Of a stretch of 64,000 nt of DNA, positions 16,097-25,228 are shown piece after piece. Where the stretch lies: positions 3,224,001-3,288,000 of the forward strand of contig OY763414.1 in NCBI GenBank assembly GCA_963667435.1, given 5' to 3'. The DNA comes from Marispirochaeta sp963667435 (GTDB taxonomy: Bacteria; Spirochaetota; Spirochaetia; JC444; Marispirochaetaceae). Position 1 is the first letter of the stretch. Each line of letters opens with the position of its first letter. The notes beneath the pieces were generated by a model that ran no database searches, was not told the DNA's origin, and saw nothing but the letters and a program-made list of their open reading frames with translations. A program made the position numbers and the translations under genes.

Positions 16097-16921
16097 ATGA
16101 GAAAGATAGCTATCTACGGTAAGGGCGGTATCGGAAAATCTACTACTACACAGAACACTGTTGCAGGCCTGGCAGAGATGGGCAAGAAAGTCATGGTTGT
16201 CGGCTGTGACCCCAAGGCGGACTCTACCCGTCTACTTCTTGGCGGACTGGCACAGAAAACTGTTCTTGATACCCTGAGGGAAGAGGGTGAGGATGTTGAA
16301 CTTGAAGACATCCTGAAAGAAGGCTATGGCAACACAAGTTGTGTTGAGTCCGGAGGACCCGAACCCGGTGTCGGATGTGCAGGCCGCGGAATTATCACCA
16401 GTATCAACATGCTTGAGCAGCTTGGTGCCTACGATGAAGACAAGAAACTTGACTACGCCTTCTACGACGTACTTGGAGACGTTGTATGCGGTGGGTTTGC
16501 AATGCCTATCCGTGACGGTAAGGCCCAGGAAATCTACATTGTTGTTTCCGGAGAGATGATGGCCATGTATGCAGCCAACAACATCTGTAAAGGTATTGTT
16601 AAATACGCAGATGCCGGCGGTGTACGTCTTGGCGGACTTATCTGTAACTCCAGAAAGGTTGACAACGAAGCAGAGATGATTGAGCAGCTTGCAAAGCAGC
16701 TTGGTACCCAGATGATCCATTTTGTACCCAGAGACAACATGGTACAACGCGCCGAGATTCACCGGAAGACGGTAATCGACTTTGATCCTGCCCATGGTCA
16801 GGCTGATGAGTACCGCGCACTTGCCAAGAAGATCGACGCCAACGAGATGTTCGTTGTTCCCACGCCCCTTGAAATCGAAGAGCTTGAAAAGCTGCTGATC
16901 GATTTTGGAATTGCCAACTAG
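16097..16921 (+). CDS. nifH: Nitrogenase iron protein
   Basis: 274 residues; the ATP-driven reductase that hands electrons to NifDK and also serves cofactor assembly. Walker A is GKGGIGKSTT; CDPKADSTRLLLGG and SGGPEPGVGCAGRG hold the conserved Asp and the first cluster cysteine, and DVLGDVVCGGFAMPIR the second. The Arg in GCAGRG, the target of ADP-ribosylation in some bacteria, is present. The GYGNTSCVESGG stretch is like anaerobe (group III) NifH. ATG 16097 follows GGAGG; the frame upstream to 16049 is not family-like. First gene behind the sigma-54 promoter. Confidence 0.97.
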   Translation: MRKIAIYGKGGIGKSTTTQNTVAGLAEMGKKVMVVGCDPKADSTRLLLGGLAQKTVLDTLREEGEDVELEDILKEGYGNTSCVESGGPEPGVGCAGRGIITSINMLEQLGAYDEDKKLDYAFYDVLGDVVCGGFAMPIRDGKAQEIYIVVSGEMMAMYAANNICKGIVKYADAGGVRLGGLICNSRKVDNEAEMIEQLAKQLGTQMIHFVPRDNMVQRAEIHRKTVIDFDPAHGQADEYRALAKKIDANEMFVVPTPLEIEELEKLLIDFGIAN

Positions 16922-16939
16922 GAACAGGGGAGGAGAGTT

Positions 16940-17272
16940 ATGGCGCAGATTTTAGTTAGATCAATTGTTCGTCCGGAGAAATCCCAGGAGGTTATCGATG
17001 CCCTTCTGGAAGCGGGATACACCGCGGTAACCAAGGTTGATGTTGCCGGCCGCGGTCGTCAGCGTGGACTTAAAGTCGGTGAGGTTACCTACGATGAGCT
17101 TCCCAAGACGATGCTCCTCACAGTAATTCCTGAGAAAGAGAAGGATATGGTACTGCGCACTGTAATGGAGAGCGCCAGGACCGGTGAAAGCGGAAACTAC
17201 GGAGACGGTAAGGTCTTTGTTTCTCCCGTTGAACAGGTTTACACCATCAGCTCCGGCTTCCTGGAAGAATAG
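16940..17272 (+). CDS. nifI1: PII-like nitrogenase regulator NifI1
   Basis: A 110-residue PII-family protein. RSIVRPEKSQEVIDALLEAG is the GlnB-like first strand and helix; VAGRGRQRGLKVGEV starts the T-loop, which lacks the GlnB uridylylation tyrosine context; the C-terminal GDGKVFVSPVEQVYTI strand is typical. In methanogens and anaerobic bacteria NifI1 and NifI2 form a complex that blocks NifDK when ammonium is present and is relieved by 2-oxoglutarate. Its place between nifH and nifD is diagnostic. 18 bases behind nifH. Confidence 0.93.
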   Translation: MAQILVRSIVRPEKSQEVIDALLEAGYTAVTKVDVAGRGRQRGLKVGEVTYDELPKTMLLTVIPEKEKDMVLRTVMESARTGESGNYGDGKVFVSPVEQVYTISSGFLEE

Positions 17273-17283
17273 GAGCGCAGCTG

Positions 17284-17661
17284 ATGATGAAGGAAGTAAT
17301 GGCTGTCATCAGAATGAACATGATGAACAAGACCAAGGTAGCCTTAAGTGATGCGGGGTTTTCCTCCTTCACTGCCACCGGCAGAGTGCTGGGACGCGGA
17401 AAAGGAATGGTGGACTACAGCATTATGAAAGGGGCTGAAGAGGGATATCCCGAGGCTCTTGCTCAGTTGGGCGATGGACCCAGGATGATTCCCAAGCGGA
17501 TTATCACCCTGATCGTTCCTGAAGAGAAGGCAAAGCTGGCAGTAGACACAATAATCGGTGTCAACCAGACCGGCAAACCTGGGGACGGAAAGATTTTTGT
17601 TCTTCCTGTGGTCGAGAGCCACCGTGTCAGAACCGGAGAATCGGGAGTCGCTGTACTTTAG
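17284..17661 (+). CDS. nifI2: PII-like nitrogenase regulator NifI2
   Basis: A 125-residue PII-family protein and partner of NifI1. The N-terminus MKEVMAVIRMNMMNKTK is the family strand; the T-loop region (KGMVDYSIMKGAEEGYPEALAQLGDGPRMIPKR, about residues 40-72) is longer than in GlnB, as expected for NifI2; the C-terminus has GDGKIFVLPVVESHRVRTGE. ATG 17284 or 17287 may be used; the ribosome site (GGAG) lies over the nifI1 stop. The pair implies post-translational ammonium switch-off of the nitrogenase. Confidence 0.93.
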   Translation: MMKEVMAVIRMNMMNKTKVALSDAGFSSFTATGRVLGRGKGMVDYSIMKGAEEGYPEALAQLGDGPRMIPKRIITLIVPEEKAKLAVDTIIGVNQTGKPGDGKIFVLPVVESHRVRTGESGVAVL

Positions 17662-17686
17662 GAGTACACGACAGAGTATTGTGCGG

Positions 17687-17712
17687 GCGGCTGCCGTTCA
17701 GCGGTATGCCGC
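17687..17712 (+). other. Possible stem-loop between nifI2 and nifD
   Basis: In the 81-base gap between the regulators and nifD, GCGGC at 17687-17691 can pair with GCCGC at 17708-17712 around a smaller inner CCG/CGG pairing. No T run follows. It could shield or process the message so that nifDK and nifH levels differ. Weak evidence. Confidence 0.3.
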
Positions 17713-17742
17713 TTCCATTAGAGGGAAAGGAGCATAAGACCT

Positions 17743-19377
17743 ATGTCAGCTCAGAAATTTGATCATGCTGCGTTTACCGCCGAGGTTACTGCAAAATATC
17801 CTCCCAAGGTTGCGCGAAAAAGAAAGAAGGCCATCGTTCCCAATACGGGCGATCCTGCGGACATCCCTGAGATCCAGGCCAACGTACGGACCATCCCCGG
17901 AATTATCACCCAGCGGGGTTGTTCCTATGCCGGTTGTAAAGGTGTAGTACTTGGACCTACCAGGGATATTGTGAATATTACCCACGGTCCTATCGGCTGT
18001 GGATTCTACTCCTGGCTTACACGGCGTAACCAGACATCACCTGAAGGTCCTGATGCGCCTAACTATATTCCGTACTGTTTTTCTACGGATATGCAGGATT
18101 CAAACATCGTTTTCGGTGGTGAAAAACTGCTGAAACAGGCAATACAGGAAGCTTACGACCTGTTCCATCCAAAGGGAATTGCGATTTTCGCTACCTGTCC
18201 AGTTGGACTGATCGGTGACGATATCCATAACGTTGCCAAGGAAATGAAAGAGAAGTTTGGTGACTGTAATGTTTTCGCCTTCTCCTGCGAAGGATACAAG
18301 GGAGTAAGTCAGTCCGCCGGGCACCATATTGCCAACAACCAACTGTTCCGGCACCTGGTAGGAAACGACAGTACTCCTGTTGAGGGCAAGTTTGTAATTA
18401 ACCTGCTGGGTGAGTACAACATTGGCGGTGACGCCTTTGTTCTTGAAGAGCTTTTGGAGCGCTGCGGGATTACCCTAAACGCAACCTTCTCAGGAAACTC
18501 CACCCTGAAGCAGTTTGAACAGAGCCATATGGCAGACCTGAACGCAATTATGTGTCACCGGTCCATCAACTATGTTGCTGAGATGATGGAGGAGAAATAC
18601 GGTATTCCCTGGATAAAGGTCAATTTTATCGGAGCCGAGTCTTCCGCCAAGTCGCTGCGCAAGATTGCTGAGTACTTTGGTGATGCAGATTTGAGTGCAA
18701 AGGTTGAAGAGGTTATAGCCGAGGAGATGGCGGTAATCGAGCCGATTAAAGAGGCGGTAAAACTGCGCAACCAGGGCAAACTGGCCATGATCTTCGTCGG
18801 TGGTTCACGGGCGCACCATTATCAGGATCTTTTCACCGAGATCGGAATGGACACCGTTGCGGCGGGATACGAGTTTGCTCACCGGGATGACTACGAGGGA
18901 CGGAAGGTTCTACCCAACATCAAGATTGATGCTGACTCTCGTAACATCGAAGAGCTCAAAGTTGAAAAAGATCCGGAACTGTACAAACCCCGGAAGTCCG
19001 AGGCAGAACTTGCCGAGCTTGCTGCCAAGGGTTATGAGTTCAAGGATTACGAGGGCATGATGGCGCAGATGTCTGATAACAGTGTCGCCATTGACGATAT
19101 CAGCCACTACGAAATGGAGAAGGCAATTGAATACTACAAACCTGCCATTTTCTGTGCCGGTATCAAGGAGAAATATGTAGTGCAGAAGATGGGCGTACCC
19201 CTGAAGCAGCTGCATAGTTATGACTACGGTGGACCTTTTGCAGGATTTGCGGGAGCAATAAACTTCTTCCGTGAAATCGATCGGGCTATCAACAGCCGGG
19301 TATGGTCACTGATAGGTGCTCCCTGGGAGAAGGATCCTTCCCTCCGGGCCGCTTTCAACACTTACGTGGAGGATTAG
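17743..19377 (+). CDS. nifD: Nitrogenase molybdenum-iron protein alpha chain
   Basis: 544 residues. P-cluster cysteines are seen in GCSYAGCKG, HGPIGCGFYSW and TCPVGLIGDD; FeMo-cofactor ligands in MCHRSINYV (Cys) and LHSYDYGGPFAGFAGA (His). Compared with aerobe NifD (~480-490) it is longer: the extra part is an insertion of roughly 50 residues rich in K/E (IEELKVEKDPELYKPRKSEAE to DISHYEMEKA, about residues 400-455), as known for anaerobe-type NifD. It forms the catalytic heterotetramer with NifK, whose gene begins three bases after its stop. Confidence 0.96.
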   Translation: MSAQKFDHAAFTAEVTAKYPPKVARKRKKAIVPNTGDPADIPEIQANVRTIPGIITQRGCSYAGCKGVVLGPTRDIVNITHGPIGCGFYSWLTRRNQTSPEGPDAPNYIPYCFSTDMQDSNIVFGGEKLLKQAIQEAYDLFHPKGIAIFATCPVGLIGDDIHNVAKEMKEKFGDCNVFAFSCEGYKGVSQSAGHHIANNQLFRHLVGNDSTPVEGKFVINLLGEYNIGGDAFVLEELLERCGITLNATFSGNSTLKQFEQSHMADLNAIMCHRSINYVAEMMEEKYGIPWIKVNFIGAESSAKSLRKIAEYFGDADLSAKVEEVIAEEMAVIEPIKEAVKLRNQGKLAMIFVGGSRAHHYQDLFTEIGMDTVAAGYEFAHRDDYEGRKVLPNIKIDADSRNIEELKVEKDPELYKPRKSEAELAELAAKGYEFKDYEGMMAQMSDNSVAIDDISHYEMEKAIEYYKPAIFCAGIKEKYVVQKMGVPLKQLHSYDYGGPFAGFAGAINFFREIDRAINSRVWSLIGAPWEKDPSLRAAFNTYVED

Positions 19378-19380
19378 ACC

Positions 19381-20757
19381 ATGTTGTTACGACACACACC
19401 GACAGAAATTGCTGAACGGAAAGCCCTTACTATAAATCCGGCAAAAACCTGCCAGCCCATTGGTGCCCTCTATGCGGCGTTGGGGGTACACGGCTGTCTT
19501 CCCCACAGCCACGGTTCCCAGGGATGCTGTGCCTATCACCGGTCTACCCTGACCAGGCACTACAAAGAACCGATCATGGCGGGAACCAGTTCTTTCACTG
19601 AAGGATCATCAGTTTTCGGCGGACAGGCCAACCTGCTTACAGCACTGAACACCCTGTTCACCGTGTATGAGCCGGAGATTGTGGCAGTTCACTCTACCTG
19701 TCTCTCCGAGACAATCGGTGACGACCTGCCCCAGATCATTAAAAAGGCCTTTGATGACGGAAAAATACCTGAGGGTAAAAAGGTCATCTATGCAAATACA
19801 CCCTCATATGTGGGTTCCCATGTAACTGGATTCGCCAACATGGTTGCCGGAATTGCCCGGGGATTTGCGGTAGATGCAGAAGAGAAGATGAACCAGATCA
19901 ATGTAATTCCCGGCTGGGTTGAGCCCGGGGATATGCGGGAGATCAAACGTCTTCTTAAAACAATGCAGGTACCTGCGGTGGTTTTTCCTGATACTTCTGA
20001 TGTCCTGGATGCCCCCATGACCGGCAAGGCAACTATGTACCCCAAGGGCGGAACAACCCAGGAAGAGCTGGTGGCTACCGGTTCAAGTTTCATGACCCTG
20101 GCTCTGGGAGCCTTTGCTTCTGAAGCCGGCGCCCAGGAGCTGAAAAAGCAGTGCCGGGTACCCTATGAGGTTATGGATCTGCCTATCGGTATTCAGGCAA
20201 CCGACCGCTTTCTGCTGAAAGTTTCCGAACTTACCGGTCATCAGGTTCCTGAAAGCATCAGCGATGAACGGGGCCGTGCTGTGGATATCATTACCGATAT
20301 GCAGCAGTACTTCAGCGGTAAAAAGGTTGCTATTTTCGGTGATCCGGACCAGCTCGTATCCCTGACGGAATTCCTGCTGGATCTTGATATGAAGCCTATT
20401 CATATCGTCTCCGGTACTCCGGGAAAAGCCTTCAAGGAAAGAATGGCCGAGGTTCTTGGAGAGCACAAAGCCAATGTGCACAACGGCCAGCGGGCGGACA
20501 TGTTCCTTCTGCTCCAGCTTATCAAAAATGAGCCGGTTGACCTGATCATGGGTAACACCTACGGCAAGTATATTGCCCGGGATGAAGATATCCCCTTTGT
20601 GCGCATGGGATTCCCGATTCTCGACCGTATCGGTCACAGCTACTTCCCCACTGTGGGATATGCCGGAGCCATGCGGCTGATGGAAAAGATTCTTGGTGTG
20701 TTCATGGATCGTCAGGATCGTGACGCCTCAGAAGAAACTTTTGAACTGGTTATGTAG
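19381..20757 (+). CDS. nifK: Nitrogenase molybdenum-iron protein beta chain
   Basis: 458 residues, the short anaerobe form lacking the N-terminal extension of Azotobacter NifK. P-cluster cysteines appear in INPAKTCQPIGALYAALG, HGSQGCCAYHR and HSTCLSETIGDD; SSFTEGSSVFGGQANL is the conserved following segment. It pairs with NifD and holds half the P-cluster. Gene order and the three-base gap to nifD show tight co-expression. Confidence 0.96.
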   Translation: MLLRHTPTEIAERKALTINPAKTCQPIGALYAALGVHGCLPHSHGSQGCCAYHRSTLTRHYKEPIMAGTSSFTEGSSVFGGQANLLTALNTLFTVYEPEIVAVHSTCLSETIGDDLPQIIKKAFDDGKIPEGKKVIYANTPSYVGSHVTGFANMVAGIARGFAVDAEEKMNQINVIPGWVEPGDMREIKRLLKTMQVPAVVFPDTSDVLDAPMTGKATMYPKGGTTQEELVATGSSFMTLALGAFASEAGAQELKKQCRVPYEVMDLPIGIQATDRFLLKVSELTGHQVPESISDERGRAVDIITDMQQYFSGKKVAIFGDPDQLVSLTEFLLDLDMKPIHIVSGTPGKAFKERMAEVLGEHKANVHNGQRADMFLLLQLIKNEPVDLIMGNTYGKYIARDEDIPFVRMGFPILDRIGHSYFPTVGYAGAMRLMEKILGVFMDRQDRDASEETFELVM

Positions 20758-20813
20758 CAACTATTTGCACTCCTTTATGGAATGTGCAGCGATGTTAGAG
20801 CGAGGTAATTGAT

Positions 20814-22187
20814 ATGGGAACAATCCGGAGCAACGAAAGCAGTGCCCTTGTGAGTGGACGGGAACGCCAGGTTCTTACCGTCGGGAAGGATAGCCACTCT
20901 CTGAAGTGTGAAGCTCCTTCTACAGCCGGCGCAGTAAGTCAGCGTGCCTGTGTATTCTGCGGCTCCCGGGTTGTTCTCTATCCTATTGCCGATGCTCTTC
21001 ATCTGATCCATGGCCCTATCGGATGTGCCGCCTATACATGGGACATCCGGGGGGCCAGGAGTTCCGGACCGGAGCTCCACCGACTCAGCTTCTGTACCGA
21101 TCTGCGGGAGAAAGAGGTCATTTTCGGAGGAATGGATAAACTGGAAGCCACCCTCAGAGAACTGATTCCCCGCTATGAACCCAGGGCGGCCTTTGTGTAT
21201 GCCACCTGTATAGTGGGAATCATCGGTGATGATGTGGAAGCAGTCTGCCGCAAGGTGGAAAAGAGTGTCGGAATTCCTGTTATTCCTGTACATTCCGAAG
21301 GTTTCAAGGGCACAAAGAAAGACGGCTACAAAGCAGCTTGTACAGCTCTTGAACGGATTGTCGGAAGCAGCACTGCAGCTCCGGCTGAGGGAAATACCAT
21401 CAATATTATGGGTGAGTTCAACCTTGCCGGGGAGACCTGGATAATCAAGGATTACTATCGCCGCATGGGTATTGATGTTATTTCCGTCATGACCGGCGAC
21501 GGCCGGGTTGATGATATTGCCAGAGCCCATACGGCCAAGCTGAATCTTGTCCAGTGCTCCGGCTCTCTCACATTTCTGGCCAAACGGATGGAAGAAAAAT
21601 ATGAAACTCCCTTCAAGCGGGTTTCCTATTTCGGACTTGAAGATACCGCAGAAGCCCTGTATGAAGTTGCCGACTTTTTTAGCGACGATGAGGTGCGGGC
21701 AAAGACCGCCGAGCTTATCCGCGAAGAGGTAACAAAGGCGGAAGTAAAAATGGCGGAGTACCGCAAAGTACTGAAAGGAAAAAAGGCTGCCATCTACGTC
21801 GGTGGTGCGTTTAAGGCCTTTTCACTTATCAAGCAGCTGCGCCGTCTTGGAGTGGATGTGGTTCTTGTGGGCAGCCAGACCGGCGGACCCGAAGATTATG
21901 AGCGCCTTGCTGCCATGTGTCCTCCTGGTACGGTCATTGTTGATGATTCCAATCCTCTGGAACTCTGCAAGTTCCTGATCGAATCCGATGCTGATCTGCT
22001 TATCGGCGGTGTAAAGGAACGACCCCTGGCATACAAGTTAGGTATTGGTTTCTGCGATCACAACCACGAGCGGAAAATACCGCTTGTCGGTTTTGAGGGA
22101 GCGGTGAATTTTGCCGCTGAGGTTGCCGCTTCGGTGAATACACCCGTATGGCGATTTATCCGTTCAAAAAGGGAGGAACGGGCATGA
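20814..22187 (+). CDS. nifE: Nitrogenase cofactor scaffold NifE
   Basis: 457 residues, homologous to NifD: RACVFCGSRVVLYPIADALHLIHGPIGCAAYTW (cluster ligands, about residues 46-78), ATCIVGIIGDDVEAVC and HSEGFKG. It lacks the NifD histidine ligand context, as expected for a scaffold. With NifN it receives the NifB product and matures it to FeMo-cofactor using homocitrate and molybdenum. ATG 20814 has GAGGT upstream. The stop overlaps the nifN start (ATGA), so the two subunits are coupled. Confidence 0.95.
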   Translation: MGTIRSNESSALVSGRERQVLTVGKDSHSLKCEAPSTAGAVSQRACVFCGSRVVLYPIADALHLIHGPIGCAAYTWDIRGARSSGPELHRLSFCTDLREKEVIFGGMDKLEATLRELIPRYEPRAAFVYATCIVGIIGDDVEAVCRKVEKSVGIPVIPVHSEGFKGTKKDGYKAACTALERIVGSSTAAPAEGNTINIMGEFNLAGETWIIKDYYRRMGIDVISVMTGDGRVDDIARAHTAKLNLVQCSGSLTFLAKRMEEKYETPFKRVSYFGLEDTAEALYEVADFFSDDEVRAKTAELIREEVTKAEVKMAEYRKVLKGKKAAIYVGGAFKAFSLIKQLRRLGVDVVLVGSQTGGPEDYERLAAMCPPGTVIVDDSNPLELCKFLIESDADLLIGGVKERPLAYKLGIGFCDHNHERKIPLVGFEGAVNFAAEVAASVNTPVWRFIRSKREERA

Positions 22188-23497
22188 CTGTAAACCCCTG
22201 CCGACTGTGTGCACCCCTTGGTGCGGTTATGGTTTTTAAAGGTTTTCGCGGGATGATGCCTATCCTTCATGGATCACAGGGCTGTGCCACCTATATCCGG
22301 CGCTATATGATAAGTCATTTTCGGGAGCCCGTTGATGTGGCCTCCTCAAGCTTTACTGAAGAGACAGCAATTTTCGGTGGTCAGGCACAGCTGGTAACCG
22401 CTCTGACCAATGTACGTGAACGGTATAATCCGGAGGTTGTGGGCATTGCATCCACCTGTCTTTCCGAGACAATCGGCGACGATGTGAATCTGTTTACCAA
22501 GGACCTGGAGAAAGAAGGTCTGCCCCTGGTAACAGTCTCTACGCCAAGCTATCAGGGATCCCATATTGAGGGGTTCCGGGCAACAGTTGCGGCGGTGCTG
22601 AAACGATTTCTTGGTTCTGCTTCTCTATCACCGGTGAGCGATTCCTCTGATGGCAGAATCCTGATGATTCCGGGCATGGTCAGTCCCGCTGATCTTCGTC
22701 ATATGAAGGAACTGGCCCGGGCATTCGGGCTGAACCCGGTTCTTGCTCCGGATTATTCCGACACACTGGACGGTGGCAGCTGGGATGCGTATCACCCCAT
22801 GGCTCCTGGCGGTACCGGTATAGATGAACTGGGCAGCTTTGCCAAGGGTGCACCCTGGCTCTCCCTTGCTGCCGGCGGTGTGAAGAACATTGCAGGAGAA
22901 GCTGCATCGGCGGTCCTTGGTGCGGATGGTCATACCCTTTCATACCCTATTGGTGTTGAAGCAACTGATGCCTTTATTTCTGCCCTCAGAGGGTATGCGG
23001 ATCAGAGTATACCAGAATGGATCGAGGAAGAACGGGCCCGGCTTCTGGACAGCTATGCGGATTTTCATAAATACCTTGCAGGGCTGAAGGTTGCGGTTGT
23101 TGCGGATTCCGACCTTACTGACGGACTGGTTCGTTTTCTGAAAGAGGTCGGAGTAAGCCTCAGTTTTGCAGCTGTTCCTGATTCAGCTGATGCCCTGATC
23201 AAAAATCCTGCTAATGAGGGAGAGAGTATCTACGGTGGAGTGGATTATGACACTGTGGAAAACTACCTGAAAGAGAAGGGTGCCGATCTGGTGATAGGTT
23301 CCAGTAAGGCGTATCCTGCCTCGCGCAGGCTGGAAATTCCCCTGGTCCGGGTTGGATTTCCCGTGCACGACCGGGTGGGCGGCGCAAGAATACTGCACCT
23401 CGGCTACCGGGGAACCCATCAGCTGTTGGATCAGCTGGTAAATACAGTTCTTGAACGACGACAGGCTGAGTCCCCCGTGGGCTATGCTTATCAATAA
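22184..23497 (+). CDS. nifN: Nitrogenase cofactor scaffold NifN
   Basis: 437 residues, NifK-like: NPCRLCAPLGAVMVFKGFRG, LHGSQGCATYIRR, SSSFTEETAIFGGQAQL and STCLSETIGDDV. ATG 22184 overlaps the nifE stop by four bases and has GGGAGG upstream; the open frame to 22148 lies inside nifE and is not used. It forms the NifEN heterotetramer on which FeMo-cofactor is finished. No nifX gene follows, but NifB carries a NifX-like tail. Confidence 0.94.
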   Translation: MTVNPCRLCAPLGAVMVFKGFRGMMPILHGSQGCATYIRRYMISHFREPVDVASSSFTEETAIFGGQAQLVTALTNVRERYNPEVVGIASTCLSETIGDDVNLFTKDLEKEGLPLVTVSTPSYQGSHIEGFRATVAAVLKRFLGSASLSPVSDSSDGRILMIPGMVSPADLRHMKELARAFGLNPVLAPDYSDTLDGGSWDAYHPMAPGGTGIDELGSFAKGAPWLSLAAGGVKNIAGEAASAVLGADGHTLSYPIGVEATDAFISALRGYADQSIPEWIEEERARLLDSYADFHKYLAGLKVAVVADSDLTDGLVRFLKEVGVSLSFAAVPDSADALIKNPANEGESIYGGVDYDTVENYLKEKGADLVIGSSKAYPASRRLEIPLVRVGFPVHDRVGGARILHLGYRGTHQLLDQLVNTVLERRQAESPVGYAYQ

Positions 23498-23524
23498 AGT
23501 GCGAAATAAACTGAGGAGAACCTT

Positions 23525-24772
23525 ATGAGCTATCCATTACCTGAACACGGCCATCCCTGTTTTGAAAAAGGATCCTGCGGAACATCTGCACGGGTACACC
23601 TTCCCGTAGCACCGGAGTGCAATACCCAGTGTAATTTCTGCAACCGTAAATTTGACTGTCCCAATGAGGGGCGTCCGGGAGTCAGCAGTTCCATTCTGCG
23701 TCCTGAGAATGCAGTGGCCTATCTGAAGCAGGTATATAAAGAGGTTCCTCTTGAAGTCGTCGGCATTGCCGGCCCCGGAGATCCCCTGGCAAACCCGGAA
23801 AAGGTATTTAAAACCCTGGAACTTGTCCGGGAAGCATACCCCGATGTGGCATTCTGTATGGCTACCAACGGTATTGCTTTGCCGGATTATGTTGAAGAAA
23901 TAAAGCGTCTTGGTGTGGGTTTTATGACGGTCACCATCAACGCTGCAACTCCGGAAACCGGTGCAAAGGTGTACCGCTGGGCACGGTATAAGAAGAAAGT
24001 CCTCCGGGGAGAAGAGGGAGCTGCAAAGATTCTGGAAAATCAGCTGATGGGTATACGAATGCTCAAGGCAGCCGGAATTACCGTAAAAGTGAATGTGGTT
24101 ATGGTCCCCGGTGTGAATGATCATGAGGTGGAGAGTATTGCCGAACTGGCCAGGCTGGTAGGTGCAGATGTAATGAACATTCTTCCCATGATGCCTGTAG
24201 AAGGAACTCCTTTCGGCGATATTGAACCTTCTTCCGCGGAGGAAGTTACCGTTATCCGTAGTAAAGCCGGTGAATATGTAAAGCAGGTATCTCACTGCAG
24301 ACGCTGCCGGGCAGATGCAGTGGGAACGCTTACTAACGGGCTTTCTCCCGAAAAGGTAGCTGAAATGCTGAAAAAGGCTGCCATGCCCAAAGAAAAGAGG
24401 ACAAGAGTTGCTCTTACCAGCAGAGAGGGAGTCCTGGTAAACCAGCATCTGGGTGAAGCCGACCGGTTCCTGGTATATGAGCTTCAGGATAATGAGGCGG
24501 TACTGGTGGAAGAGCGCCCGGCACCTGATTCGGGTACCGGTGATATTCGCTGGCGAACCATGTGCGAAACCCTGCAGGACTGCGGCTGGATCGCGGTTTC
24601 CGGTATAGGAGGGAAACCTAAGGAGGTTCTGGAAGAATCGGGAGTAATGCCCATTGTTATTTCCGGAATGGTTTCTGAGGTTGCAGAGAGGCTCCTTAAG
24701 GATGAGGATGTTTCTCATCTGGCAGTGAACAACTTCAAATGCTCCGGCGGCAGCGGACGCAGCTGCGCCTGA
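23525..24772 (+). CDS. nifB: FeMo-cofactor biosynthesis radical SAM protein NifB
   Basis: 415 residues. The radical SAM motif is CNTQCNFC with NRKFDC after it, preceded by the family HPCFEKGSCGTSARVHLPVAPEC start; GIAGPGDPLANPEKV is the SAM-contact region; HCRRCRADAVG carries the auxiliary-cluster cysteines. From about residue 295 a NifX/NafY-like domain follows (RVALTSREGVLVNQHLGEADRFLVYEL region), the two-domain form. It makes the carbide-centred 8Fe precursor (NifB-co) from two [4Fe-4S] clusters and SAM. ATG 23525 has TGAGGAG eight bases before it. Confidence 0.96.
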   Translation: MSYPLPEHGHPCFEKGSCGTSARVHLPVAPECNTQCNFCNRKFDCPNEGRPGVSSSILRPENAVAYLKQVYKEVPLEVVGIAGPGDPLANPEKVFKTLELVREAYPDVAFCMATNGIALPDYVEEIKRLGVGFMTVTINAATPETGAKVYRWARYKKKVLRGEEGAAKILENQLMGIRMLKAAGITVKVNVVMVPGVNDHEVESIAELARLVGADVMNILPMMPVEGTPFGDIEPSSAEEVTVIRSKAGEYVKQVSHCRRCRADAVGTLTNGLSPEKVAEMLKKAAMPKEKRTRVALTSREGVLVNQHLGEADRFLVYELQDNEAVLVEERPAPDSGTGDIRWRTMCETLQDCGWIAVSGIGGKPKEVLEESGVMPIVISGMVSEVAERLLKDEDVSHLAVNNFKCSGGSGRSCA

Positions 24773-24890
24773 TAATTAGGTTCCCTGCCGGCTGTGGAGA
24801 ATGCGCTGCGGCCGGTTGTAAATTGATAAAAGGTACCTCTGGAAACGCAGGAAAGAGATAGTTTTCAGCGGTGGCCTCAAGGAGAAATGG

Positions 24891-25199
24891 ATGGAGAAAC
24901 CGGGAAAACACATTCTTGTCTGTGGAAGCTTCAGGGCTTCCGGTGAACCTCAGGGGGTATGTCATAAAAAGGGCGCCCTCGGTCTTATACCGTATATTGA
25001 ATCTGAACTTGCCGACAGGGGAATGTCCGATGTAGTTGTTTCCATGACCGGCTGTCTGAAAGTCTGTGACCGTGGTCCTGCCATGGTTGTGTACCCTGAT
25101 AATCTCTGGTACGGCGGAGTTGAATCAGAGGATGATGTCGATGCCATTCTGGATGCTATGGAAGAGGGCGAAGTAGCTACAGACTATGAAATGAGCTGA
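24891..25199 (+). CDS. [2Fe-2S] ferredoxin, thioredoxin-like (Shethna type)
   Basis: 102 residues with the cluster pattern of thioredoxin-fold ferredoxins: C11 (ILVCGSFRASGEPQGVC, with the second cysteine 13 residues on), then MTGCLKVCDRGPAMVVYPDNLWYGGV, where the C-x3-C pair and the D-R-G-P-A turn are diagnostic. Such ferredoxins occur behind nifB in many diazotrophs and are thought to give electrons to NifB or nitrogenase assembly. It follows nifB after 118 bases without a clear promoter or terminator and probably belongs to the nifH operon. Confidence 0.88.
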   Translation: MEKPGKHILVCGSFRASGEPQGVCHKKGALGLIPYIESELADRGMSDVVVSMTGCLKVCDRGPAMVVYPDNLWYGGVESEDDVDAILDAMEEGEVATDYEMS

Positions 25200-25228
25200 C
25201 AAATCTATCTCTTCACGGAGGCTTTCCT

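Noticed and set aside
23537..24718. A 393-codon open frame on the minus strand opposite nifB
   Set aside because: It mirrors the nifB frame, has a His/Cys-rich composition of an antisense shadow, and shows no family motif or ribosome site.
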